DNA from: DASYVD01 sp036000545
GTDB lineage: Bacteria > Actinomycetota > UBA4738 > CALAEC01
Length of the DNA: 34,648 nt
Assembly (NCBI GenBank): GCA_036000545.1
Contig: DASYVD010000008.1
Coordinates: 1-34,648, forward strand
Reading direction: 5' to 3'
A program made the translations under genes and the position numbers. Under the pieces are notes generated by a model, which was given only the letters and a program-made list of their open reading frames with translations, made no database searches and was not told where the DNA came from. Shown here one piece after another: positions 7,053 to 14,517 of the stretch; the stretch's first letter is position 1; every line of letters begins with the position of its first letter.

Positions 7053-9611
7053 CTAGGGCCCCTTGAATGCGACGAGGCGCACCCCTGAAGCCTGCAGGGC
7101 CTTCGCCAGCAACAGGGCCACGGGATACTCCTCGACCGAGAGCCCGCGAGGATTCCGGACGAGGAAGAAGACTCTCTCCGGGGCGCGACGGGTCAGGTAG
7201 CGGGCCCCGTAACGGCGGAGAAGGATCTCTGTCGCTCTCGCGCTCCCCGTCCGCACGGTGATCCGAAGGGGAGAGTCGAGTCGCACGAGGGCCCTGGCCG
7301 CGGCTCGCGCCCCCGCCTCCTCGTCCGCCCTGGCAGCCGAACCGGCCGCAGCAGCGGTTCCCAGGAACGGGTCGGGTTCCAGGATCGCGTTCCTGAGGAC
7401 GCGGTGCATCCCCTCCGTCCAGGCCCGGAAGTTCGGGTCGGTCGAGAAGACAATGACCCGGCCGGATCCGACCGGCTCATCCACGACAGCGGCCGTGCCT
7501 CCGAGCTCCTCGTGGCCCTCGCCGAAGCCCGAGATGAAGAAGTCATCGCTGGAAGCATCTGGGAATCGGACCGGAACGTGGGCCGGGTCATCCGACGTCA
7601 TCACGAGATCGAAGTCGTAGAAGAGGTAGTTGAAGAGCCCGACCCCGGCGTTAAGCGGACTCCCCTCGTCTCCCGCGACGCGCAGGAGCGCACCGGCGAC
7701 GCTCGAGGTCGGCTCAGAGAGCTCCGCCGTGCTGATCCCGAGCATGGCCGCGAGCACCGTGCCGCCCCGTCGCCAGCCAACATAGCGGCCGCCGCCGTTC
7801 ACCCAGTCGACGATGGCCTGGCGGCCCGCCGGTCCCAGAGCGCTGAACGCGCTCGAGGCGGGCCCGTTCGGCACGAGCAGAACCTCGACCCCGGCGAGGC
7901 CGCCCGCGGCGATGTCCGAAGAGCTCACCAGGCGGTAGGGGATGTGCCACCGCTGCTCGAGAAGCCACCTGAGCCAGCCCGTCGACTGAAGCGCGGACGT
8001 GCTCGTGGCCGAGAGCTGGTAGACCGCGACCGACGGCAGGTCAGCCGGGGGGGCGGGCGGGGCCGGTTCGGGTAGCAACGGCACCCCCGTGGCGACCGGG
8101 CTGAGCTGCGCCCCCGACCGGCCGCCCGTGAGGTTCAGGAGCAGGGCATTGTTCCACCCGCTGACGTCGTAGAAGTAGGGGAACGGGACGTACGTGTCCT
8201 CGCCGAGGATCGCCTGGATCCAGTGCTTCTGCTGCTGGGCCATGGGGATCCAGTACGTGCCGGGGGGCAGGACCACCGCGGTCGGGTCGCGGCCGTACTC
8301 CCTGAAATCCGGAACAGAGAGCGGCGCGGTCAGCCTGTACACGGCCACGTTGGCCCGCTGCAGCCGTCGGACGAGCCGCTGGAGTTCGGTGGCCTTGGCC
8401 GGGTCACCGGCCAGCAGGAAGTAGTGGCGAACCGGGTCGGTCGGCACGGGCATCGTCACGACGTTGCCCGGGTCGTTGACCTCGTTCGGCTCGAGCTGCC
8501 CCGCCAGCCCCTGCTGGTAGGCCTTGACCCACTCGCCGTGCCAGCGCTTGAGGATCGACTCCTTGTTCAGCGCGCCCGTGGTCAGCGAGACCCACTGCGT
8601 CACGTAGTGCTGGTACGTCCGGATCGCGATCGGGTCCGCGTTCGACTTCTCGAAGGTCATCCCCACCGAGCCCCACAGGTGGGACGGCGTCGTGTCACCG
8701 TATACGGGCGCGAAGAAGTCGAAGACGGCGTTCTGGAAGAACGGAATGTCTTGGCGGTTGAATTCGGCCGCCATCGCCGGTGCGTACAGGTTGTCGGTCA
8801 GGTCCACGTTGAAATCCGTGTGCTCGTGGTGGATCGGGTCGGCGTTCGGTGGGAAGAAGTAGTCATTGGAGCCGCCCATCTCGTGGGCGTCAACGTGGAG
8901 AACCCCCGGGTACTGCCAGAGCAGGTCGATCTTCTGATCGGTCTCCCGCTGCGTGCGCGCGAACCAGTCACGGTTCATGTCGAAGCGGTAGAAGTTCTCG
9001 CGTGTATCGGCCTCGCGGCCGTCGGGGTTCTGAGTGGGGATGATCCCGACCAGCGCCCCATCGAGGATCTGCCTGGCGGCGCAATCGTCGCGGTCGGCGA
9101 GCTCGTAGAGGATGCGCAGCTCCGAGTCGGTGCCCGCTTCCTCCCCTCCATGGACGTTGCCCATGAGCCAAAGGATCGCCGGATTCGTTCGCGCGAGGTC
9201 AGCTGCCTCCGCCGCGGAGGTGGTCGGATCCATGAGCCTGCGCGCGGCCGACCGGATCCTGGCCAACCCTTCGGACGTGACGTTTCCCGGCTTTCCGACG
9301 AGGGCGAAGCGAAGCGGTCGCCCTCGCCAGGAGGTCCCGAGGGTACCCGAGACTACACGGGGGCTCGCCCGGTCGACCGCATCCACGTAGGCATTCGATT
9401 CAACCGACGTGACCTCTTGGGACCCAAGTGGGAAGCCAAGCACCTCCTCCGCGGTGGGAACGTCGCCGCGGAAGTTCGCGGGGGTCTGGATCGGGTCACA
9501 GGGTTTGGCGGCCCTGGCAAGCTCCGTGCTCCCGGAAAAGGGGGCCGGAGCCACGGCCACGACTGCAGCCAACAGAGGGGTTAGTACGAAAGCGGCGGCG
9601 CGGTTCAGCAT
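7053..9611 (-). CDS. Secreted M14-family zinc carboxypeptidase
   Basis: The ATG complement at 9609-9611, after a GGAAGGAGGG site, gives 852 residues starting with a signal peptide (MLNRAAAFVLTPLLAAVVAV). The M14 domain is clear: zinc ligands in NVHGGEEAG (His154, Glu157) and VDAHEMGG (His243), substrate-binding NPDGRE and DMNRDWF, and the catalytic Glu in GMTFEKS (Glu321). From about residue 540 the protein continues into a Rossmann-like region resembling class I amidotransferase or ThuA folds (VAVYQLSATST, VEVLLVPNGPASSAFSALG, GSGRVIVFSTDPNFRAW). The likely role is extracellular peptide trimming. It is the last gene of a minus-strand run and lies 165 bp below the REC gene. Confidence 0.92.
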   Translation of the reverse strand: MLNRAAAFVLTPLLAAVVAVAPAPFSGSTELARAAKPCDPIQTPANFRGDVPTAEEVLGFPLGSQEVTSVESNAYVDAVDRASPRVVSGTLGTSWRGRPLRFALVGKPGNVTSEGLARIRSAARRLMDPTTSAAEAADLARTNPAILWLMGNVHGGEEAGTDSELRILYELADRDDCAARQILDGALVGIIPTQNPDGREADTRENFYRFDMNRDWFARTQRETDQKIDLLWQYPGVLHVDAHEMGGSNDYFFPPNADPIHHEHTDFNVDLTDNLYAPAMAAEFNRQDIPFFQNAVFDFFAPVYGDTTPSHLWGSVGMTFEKSNADPIAIRTYQHYVTQWVSLTTGALNKESILKRWHGEWVKAYQQGLAGQLEPNEVNDPGNVVTMPVPTDPVRHYFLLAGDPAKATELQRLVRRLQRANVAVYRLTAPLSVPDFREYGRDPTAVVLPPGTYWIPMAQQQKHWIQAILGEDTYVPFPYFYDVSGWNNALLLNLTGGRSGAQLSPVATGVPLLPEPAPPAPPADLPSVAVYQLSATSTSALQSTGWLRWLLEQRWHIPYRLVSSSDIAAGGLAGVEVLLVPNGPASSAFSALGPAGRQAIVDWVNGGGRYVGWRRGGTVLAAMLGISTAELSEPTSSVAGALLRVAGDEGSPLNAGVGLFNYLFYDFDLVMTSDDPAHVPVRFPDASSDDFFISGFGEGHEELGGTAAVVDEPVGSGRVIVFSTDPNFRAWTEGMHRVLRNAILEPDPFLGTAAAAGSAARADEEAGARAAARALVRLDSPLRITVRTGSARATEILLRRYGARYLTRRAPERVFFLVRNPRGLSVEEYPVALLLAKALQASGVRLVAFKGP

Positions 9612-9704
9612 GGAACCCTCCTTCCGGCGATTCCTCCAGCGCACCGCCAACCTATCACCGGCGGTCTTTGACGGCCAGGCGATGGTCAATACGGTGCCAG
9701 GCGA

Positions 9705-9732
9705 CCCTTTGTCAGGCCCTTTCGACAAAAGG
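9705..9732. repeat. Imperfect inverted repeat upstream of the M14 gene
   Basis: CCCTTTGTC (9705-9713) and GACAAAAGG (9724-9732) pair at eight of nine positions around a 10-nt spacer. The site lies in the 165-bp gap upstream of the peptidase start and downstream of the REC gene stop. It could be an operator for the peptidase or a weak hairpin terminator. Confidence 0.3.
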
Positions 9733-9776
9733 CGCCTGTTTCTTGGTGAGCCTCCAGAGAAGGGTTGGCTGCCCCG

Positions 9777-10187
9777 CTATTTGTGTTCGAGTTGCCGCTT
9801 GTATTCGCAGGCCCGAGTGATCATTTCATCGATCATGGCGGGCGGGCACCCCTTCACGAGGAAGCAGTACACGCCCGCAGACTCGGCGTCTTGATGAAGT
9901 CCGGGATCGTCGTAGGCGGAGAGCACAACGACCTGCACGAGCGGCTGAGAGGCCCTGATCCTTCGAGATGCCTCGATGCCGTCCATGATCGGCATCTGGA
10001 TGTCCATCAACACAACGTCCGGCTCCCGATCCCCAGCGATGGAAACGGCCTCGCCTCCATCGGCGGCCGCACCCACGACCGAGAATCCGAGCCGTTCGAG
10101 CAGCTCGCAGATTGCCTCTCGCAGATTCGAGTCGTCCTCCGCCACGAGGACCCTGCCCTTGACGCCCTTCATCTGTGCCATGGTCAT
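9777..10187 (-). CDS. Single-domain response regulator (REC only)
   Basis: A 136-residue receiver domain: acidic cluster VLVAEDDSNLREA (Glu17-Asp19), phospho-acceptor Asp62 in VVLMDIQMPIMDG, the Ser switch in VVLSAYDD, and Lys in CFLVKGCPP. The protein stops about 20 residues after the last receiver helix, so no DNA-binding domain is present. The start ATG overlaps the stop of the kinase gene (ATGA at 10184-10187), indicating translational coupling. REC partners of HisKA_3 kinases usually carry a LuxR helix-turn-helix. Here the output must pass by protein contact or through another regulator. Confidence 0.92.
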   Translation of the reverse strand: MTMAQMKGVKGRVLVAEDDSNLREAICELLERLGFSVVGAAADGGEAVSIAGDREPDVVLMDIQMPIMDGIEASRRIRASQPLVQVVVLSAYDDPGLHQDAESAGVYCFLVKGCPPAMIDEMITRACEYKRQLEHK

Positions 10188-11851
10188 GCGGAAACCACGA
10201 CCCTCACGGAGGTTCCCTTTTCTGGGCTAGAAGCGATCTGCCAGATCCCACCGGCCAGCTCGACCCGCTCCCGCATCCCCACTAGTCCGAACCGGCCGCG
10301 GTGCACGAACTCGTCTTGCTGGGAGAGATCGAACCCCATCCCATCGTCACGGATCTGCAATTCGACCGAACCATTCTCCCCGAGGAGGGACATGTCCACA
10401 CGAGTCGCACTGGCATGCCTCAGGACGTTCGTGAGCGCCTCTTGAGCGACGCGATAGAGGATCGTCTCGGTCGTCGGTTCCAAACGATCCTCGATGTTCG
10501 AGACGAAGGAACAGTCGAGGCCCGCCGAATCGGTGATCGTGCTCGCGTAATCCGAGAGAGCCCGCGAGAGTCCCCGCTCGTCGAGCACCGGGGGACGGAG
10601 GCGCGACATTAGCCGGCGCAGGCCGCCGATCTCCTCCCGTAGAAGGCTCTGGACCTCCGCGACGGGGGCAGCCGACGTCTCCCTCTCAGGAAGATCGAGG
10701 ATCGCTGTCTCGAGCTTTACGTCGAGGGTGGTGAGACGCTGGATCGGGCCATCATGCAGTTCCCTGGCGATGGCCTTGCGCTCCTCCTCTGTTGCGTCGA
10801 CGAGCGCGCTCAGCAGCTTGCCTCGCTGAGCTTGCTCCTTCTCCAACTGCCGTTCCTGCTCGGCGAGTTGCTCGCGCTGTCGGCGCAATGTTCGAGAAAC
10901 ACGAACGTAGTTCCAAACCGCTCCGATCATGAGAAGGAGCGCGGCTGCCACGATGAGCAGGGGAGCGGAGTCGTCGCGTGCCAAGGCGGAACCGGGTACC
11001 GGGGTCCCGACGACGATCCAGTCGTTCGCGTTGCCCATCGTCCGCCGGAGTCGCGTGAACGCCGTTCGGGTGCCGTCTACCTCGGTGACACCCCGGGACT
11101 GGTCCTTACGAGCGAGCGAACCGAACCGGTGATCACCGGGACGTCCCAGAGGGGACCCCACCTTCTGTGGGTGCCGGCTGTCGAAGACGACATACCCGTG
11201 GTCATCCAGCACCCGGATGTCCACATCTTCGTCAGTCGACGCGGCAGTCTGTCGGAAGCTCTCGACGGTCACCTCGAAATGGACGATGGTCCGAATCGCA
11301 TGATTCGGGAGCGGGACGATCGTGGAGTTGGAGATCACCCACTCCCCCGTATCGGGCGAGACGTACGGTGCTGCCTGGTAGACCTCTCCAACTCTCAGCG
11401 TGAAGGTGGGTTTGAAGAATGGGTTGCCCGATTCATCCGGAGACAGATCCTCGGGCGCCGCTCGTTCCCCCCGCACCACCCTGGCGTTCTCCGGCCCGGT
11501 GTAGTCGATGAAGCAGGCCTCTCCGATGCTGGTCGGGTAGAGCGACTCCAGGTAGACCAGGGCATCGTTCGCTTCTCGAATCGCCCGTCCTTTCCGCTCA
11601 ATCTTGTCGAGCCGGCTGCCGGGCTCCTCGTAGAACCGAGCAAAGGCGGGATTCCGAGACGTGAGGAGGATGATCGAGCGTGCTCGCTCGAAGTAGTTCT
11701 CGAGGTCGGCAGCCTGTTGACGCACGGTGTTGGCGAGATGCTGGTCACGCTCGTCCTGCCTCCGGTCGCGCTGCACCATGGCGAACGCGGAGCTACCCAC
11801 GAGCAGGACGGCAGCGAGGATCAGAACGGCGAAGGACCCCCGACCGGCCAT
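10184..11851 (-). CDS. NarL-type sensor histidine kinase with Cache-like sensor
   Basis: The 555-residue reading from the ATG at 11851 is preferred because GAGGGGAG stands seven bases upstream; an in-frame GTG at 11872 has no ribosome site. Layout: TM1 (about 5-25), an extracytoplasmic double-Cache-like domain (about 30-290, with IRTIVHFEVTVESFRQ and DWIVVGTPVPG), TM2 (about 297-316), a coiled coil rich in Gln/Glu, HisKA_3 with phospho-acceptor His366 (IARELHDGPIQRL), and a HATPase with N-box (RVAQEALTNVLRHA), IRDDGMGFD and RFGLVGMRERV. All catalytic boxes are intact. It is coupled to the REC gene that follows. A 44-nt element shared with the GH3 gene lies 35 nt upstream of the start. Confidence 0.93.
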   Translation of the reverse strand: MAGRGSFAVLILAAVLLVGSSAFAMVQRDRRQDERDQHLANTVRQQAADLENYFERARSIILLTSRNPAFARFYEEPGSRLDKIERKGRAIREANDALVYLESLYPTSIGEACFIDYTGPENARVVRGERAAPEDLSPDESGNPFFKPTFTLRVGEVYQAAPYVSPDTGEWVISNSTIVPLPNHAIRTIVHFEVTVESFRQTAASTDEDVDIRVLDDHGYVVFDSRHPQKVGSPLGRPGDHRFGSLARKDQSRGVTEVDGTRTAFTRLRRTMGNANDWIVVGTPVPGSALARDDSAPLLIVAAALLLMIGAVWNYVRVSRTLRRQREQLAEQERQLEKEQAQRGKLLSALVDATEEERKAIARELHDGPIQRLTTLDVKLETAILDLPERETSAAPVAEVQSLLREEIGGLRRLMSRLRPPVLDERGLSRALSDYASTITDSAGLDCSFVSNIEDRLEPTTETILYRVAQEALTNVLRHASATRVDMSLLGENGSVELQIRDDGMGFDLSQQDEFVHRGRFGLVGMRERVELAGGIWQIASSPEKGTSVRVVVSA

Positions 11852-11886
11852 TCTGGACTCCCCTCTCGTCACACCGCCGGTATCGG

Positions 11887-11930
11887 GCGCCCAGCCTGGA
11901 GAGTTGAGGCTTTCGCCCCGTTTCCGAGGC
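11887..11930 (-). repeat. Conserved 44-nt element, copy A, upstream of the sensor kinase
   Basis: The copy at 13321-13363 matches with two substitutions and one indel. Read on the minus strand, both copies offer a GC hairpin (CCTCG-GAAA-CGGGG here), then CGAAAGCC, a GCCT/AGGC stem and TGGGCGC. It ends 35 nt before the kinase start, in the expected leader. No riboswitch family is recognised with confidence. Confidence 0.6.
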
Positions 11931-11978
11931 TCAGCCAGCCCAGGACCGCCGCGGCCAAGTGGAGACCCGCCGGGTTTG

Positions 11979-13184
11979 TCAGTCGCCGGAGCAGGGGAGC
12001 AGGCCGGCCGCGTCCTTCGCCGCTAGGACCCGGCGGACGGCGTCATCCACCCGGGCGCCGAGCGCGGGATCCGAGGACGCTCGGGCGACGACCGCCGTCG
12101 CCATCGCCAGCGTCGGACCTACGGTCTTCGACACGATCAGGTCGCCACCGGCCGACAGAAAGTCGATCGCGCGCTTCGCCGGTGGGACGTTCGATACCGC
12201 CACTGCGGCCCCCAGATCGTCAGAGGCGATCACGCCGTCGAACCCCATCCTGACGCGGAGCAGCCGCATCACGGCCGGTGAGGACACCGCCAAGTGGTGG
12301 GGGTCGATGCGCGTGTACGTGGCGAGCGCCACCATGACCAGGGGCACGCCTGCGGCGACGGCCGCACGGAACGGTTTGAGCGACGGGGCGTTCGGCGTCG
12401 TCACCGTGTCGACCACGCCCGCGACGTCGTCCGTGTTGCCGCGCACCCCCCCCAGTCCCGGGAAGTGCTTCGCCGTCGTGGCGACCCCCGCTGCCGTCAT
12501 AGCCCGGATGAACGCGGTGCCGTGGCTCGACACCGTAGCGGGATCGGAGCCGAACTGCCTGTGCAGCATGCCGATCGGCGCGTTCTCGCCTTCGGTTCCC
12601 GCCGGCACCACGTCCATCACGGGCGCGAAGTCCAGGTTGACGCCTGCCTCAGACAGCTCCGCTCCCCAGGTCGCCGCGTGGCGCCGCAGACTCGCTCGGT
12701 CGAACGTTCCCTGCGCCACCGCGGTCGGGATCGTCGAGAACCCGGGGCCGCGGAGCGCCTGGATCTCGCCGCCCTCTTGGTTCGCCGCGACGAAAAACCG
12801 CACGCGGCCGGTCGCGCCGCGGGTGGCATGCGCCTGTACCGCGGCGGCGACGGCCCGCACCGCCGCAGCACCGGCCGTCGTGGTCTCCGTGAACCACACG
12901 GAGCCCACGTGCTGGGTGCGGATCACCCCCAGCTCGGCCGGCCCCAGTTCGTCGTTCGCCAGCCCGAGCGCGAACAGCTGGCCGACGCGCTGCGGCAGGG
13001 TCAGGTGATTGAAGACCACGTCCGCGCATGTCGTGCTCGGCGGGGGCCTCGTGGCGACTGGAGGTGACGTCGAGGCGGTCGGGGGCGAACGGGGCGCGCC
13101 GCACGCCGCGGCCACGACACAGAGGAGAGCGACGCAGACGAACAGCCGAGACGTCCTCGGGCTCGCCCGACGGCAGGAGTGCAT
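11979..13184 (-). CDS. GH3-family glycoside hydrolase lipoprotein (NagZ-like)
   Basis: A 401-residue exported protein. The N-terminal segment LFVCVALLCVVAAACG ends in a lipobox (Cys28). The GH3 beta-N-acetylhexosaminidase-type barrel shows QEGGEIQALRGPGF, AGVNLDFAPVMDV, the hallmark KHFPGLG (239-245) and SDDLG around 321-325, which holds the nucleophile Asp. The NagZ catalytic His, normally in a DSH loop after KHFPG, is not evident; this loop reads VRGNTDDVAG. Only the (beta/alpha)8 domain is present. The likely role is trimming of N-acetylhexosamine-containing wall material at the cell surface. The start has only a weak ribosome site, so a nearby alternative is possible. The kinase gene follows after 127 bp. 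Confidence 0.88.
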   Translation of the reverse strand: MHSCRRASPRTSRLFVCVALLCVVAAACGAPRSPPTASTSPPVATRPPPSTTCADVVFNHLTLPQRVGQLFALGLANDELGPAELGVIRTQHVGSVWFTETTTAGAAAVRAVAAAVQAHATRGATGRVRFFVAANQEGGEIQALRGPGFSTIPTAVAQGTFDRASLRRHAATWGAELSEAGVNLDFAPVMDVVPAGTEGENAPIGMLHRQFGSDPATVSSHGTAFIRAMTAAGVATTAKHFPGLGGVRGNTDDVAGVVDTVTTPNAPSLKPFRAAVAAGVPLVMVALATYTRIDPHHLAVSSPAVMRLLRVRMGFDGVIASDDLGAAVAVSNVPPAKRAIDFLSAGGDLIVSKTVGPTLAMATAVVARASSDPALGARVDDAVRRVLAAKDAAGLLPCSGD

Positions 13185-13320
13185 GATGCACGAAGGTAGC
13201 GACTCCGAGGAGCATTCGCGACCAACGAGGGAAACCTCGAGGAACCGTCACGCAGGAAGGATGCCGACATGACCGCCCGACGCGGGCACCGGCCAGCCCG
13301 AGTCACCTCGGCCGGCGCCT

Positions 13321-13363
13321 GCGCCCAGCCTGGAGAGTTGAGGCGTTCGCCCCGTTCCGGGGC
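13321..13363 (-). repeat. Conserved 44-nt element, copy B, upstream of the GH3 gene
   Basis: This is the second copy of the element at 11887-11930, in the same orientation, 136 nt upstream of the GH3 start. The hairpin here is CCCCG-GAA-CGGGG; the T/C change relative to copy A keeps pairing with G. Similarity weakens beyond the core, although both copies are followed on the minus strand by a CCGGC-containing segment and GGTG. Confidence 0.6.
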
Positions 13364-13465
13364 TTCGTCGGACCGTGGAACGGCTACGGCACGTCGCAGG
13401 CGAGATCCGATCCTGCTTAGGCGTCCAACGGTCCATCCCGCTCTGACTCATGGGCAACCGTCCGC

Positions 13466-13954
13466 TCAGGCTCTGTTCGCTCCCATCAGACGGTTCGGCC
13501 ACGGAGGACTCATCGGCCGTGGCCCATGGTTTGCTGGAAGAGAGCGTCGACGAGGGGTGACAAATACAGCGGCATCACGGTCGGCTGATGGTCTATTCTT
13601 CCTCGCCCGTAGGAAGCTGTAGGTCTGAACCGCGGCGGACACGGCACACCCGGGGATGAATCCAAGCTGTCCGGTCAAAACCGCGTAGGCGATCCAAGGT
13701 GGCTGCACGGAGGCGCCGAGCAGCCACCCCCACCACCGGTTCTCTCCGGCTGCCCAGAGAGCCAGGACCTGCAGTCCTGTGAGAAGCCACGGCCAGTAGG
13801 TGGGAGCACCGAGACGCGTTTCGAGATCCCAAGCCGTCAGCGCCACGAGCATCGAGACGGCCAGGCTCGATACTGCGGCGAAGGTCAGGCGGACCCGGGG
13901 TGTGATGGGTCTCCTGCCCGGCCTCTGCCCTTCCGACTTGGGAGTTGTCGCCAT
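13466..13954 (-). CDS. Small hypothetical membrane protein
   Basis: A 162-residue protein with a charged N-terminus and three to four hydrophobic segments: LTFAAVSSLAVSMLVALTAW, WPWLLTGLQVLALWAAG, GWLLGASVQPPWIAYAVLTG and FIPGCAVSAAVQTYSFLRA. The WWGWLLG...QPPWIAYAVLTGQLGFIP pattern resembles small phage- and PnuC-like membrane proteins of unknown role. The last ~45 residues are hydrophilic and may be non-native, since membrane homology ends at FLRARK. It diverges from the DGPF gene across 191 bp. Confidence 0.65.
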   Translation of the reverse strand: MATTPKSEGQRPGRRPITPRVRLTFAAVSSLAVSMLVALTAWDLETRLGAPTYWPWLLTGLQVLALWAAGENRWWGWLLGASVQPPWIAYAVLTGQLGFIPGCAVSAAVQTYSFLRARKNRPSADRDAAVFVTPRRRSLPANHGPRPMSPPWPNRLMGANRA

Positions 13955-14079
13955 ACGGTCTTCACCCCAGCACGGACTAGAGGCTTGCTACGCGCTCGTC
14001 CGCTGGTCCGTCAGCATCTTGCGCATCGTTACGTCCTGGGTCTGGCTTCGGCACCTCTGCGGGCGCCTCTCATCGGGGA

Positions 14080-14107
14080 TGTCGAAGGTGCGGACCTAGT
14101 CTCGACA
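14080..14107 (+). promoter_or_regulatory. Candidate ECF-type promoter / inverted repeat before the DGPF gene
   Basis: TGTCGA (14080-14085) and TCGACA (14102-14107) are separated by 16 bp, 38 bp upstream of the DGPF start. As I recall, ECF42-type sigma factors recognise a TGTCGA-like -35 and a CGA-containing -10, so this fits autoregulation by the sigma factor two genes on. The two blocks are also exact reverse complements, so a repressor operator is possible. Confidence 0.5.
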
Positions 14108-14145
14108 TATCGGGTGAGACAATTTGCCGAGAGGGGGAGGCACCG

Positions 14146-14517
14146 ATGAAGTACGTGATCCTGATCCACAGCAACCCGGCGTCACGGGAGATCTGGGAGG
14201 GGTTCTCCGACGCCCAGCGCGCCGAGGGCTTCCGTGCCTATGCCGCCCTCAGCGAGGACCTCGCCGCATCGGGGGAGATGATCGTGTCGGAGGCCCTGGC
14301 CGATCCGTCGCTGGCCAAGCGCGTCTCGGTGCGCGAGGGTCGGACGACGTCCACAGACGGGCCGTTCGCCGAGGTGAAGGAGCATCTGGCCGGCTTCTTC
14401 CTCATCGAGTGCGAGAGCATCGAACGTGCGATCGTGATCGCCGCGCGGGTGCCGGAGGCAGCACTCGGTCTGGTCGAGGTGCGGCCGATCATGGACCTCA
14501 GCGGGCTGGAGATGTGA
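14146..14517 (+). CDS. DGPF (YCII-related) protein
   Basis: A 123-residue YCII-fold protein. MKYVILIHSNP opens the ferredoxin-like fold, and STDGPFAEVKEHLAGFFLIE carries the name-giving DGPF motif. Proteins of this group are almost always encoded beside ECF42-type sigma factors; their biochemical function is unknown. GGGGGAGG precedes the start, and the stop overlaps the sigma start (GTGA at 14514-14517), so the two are coupled. Confidence 0.93.
   Translation: MKYVILIHSNPASREIWEGFSDAQRAEGFRAYAALSEDLAASGEMIVSEALADPSLAKRVSVREGRTTSTDGPFAEVKEHLAGFFLIECESIERAIVIAARVPEAALGLVEVRPIMDLSGLEM

Noticed and set aside
8223..9584. 453-residue plus-strand ORF opposite the M14 peptidase
   Set aside because: It is a shadow of the peptidase gene, with no family features and arginine-rich high-GC antisense composition.
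11887..11930. Cyclic di-GMP class I riboswitch
   Set aside because: A GAAA-capped hairpin followed by CGAAAGCC is reminiscent, but the upstream CAGGGCAAACC block and the second helix consensus are missing.
10754..12253. 499-residue plus-strand ORF opposite the sensor kinase
   Set aside because: It spans the opposite strand of the kinase and GH3 genes and the 44-nt element; no protein similarity seen.
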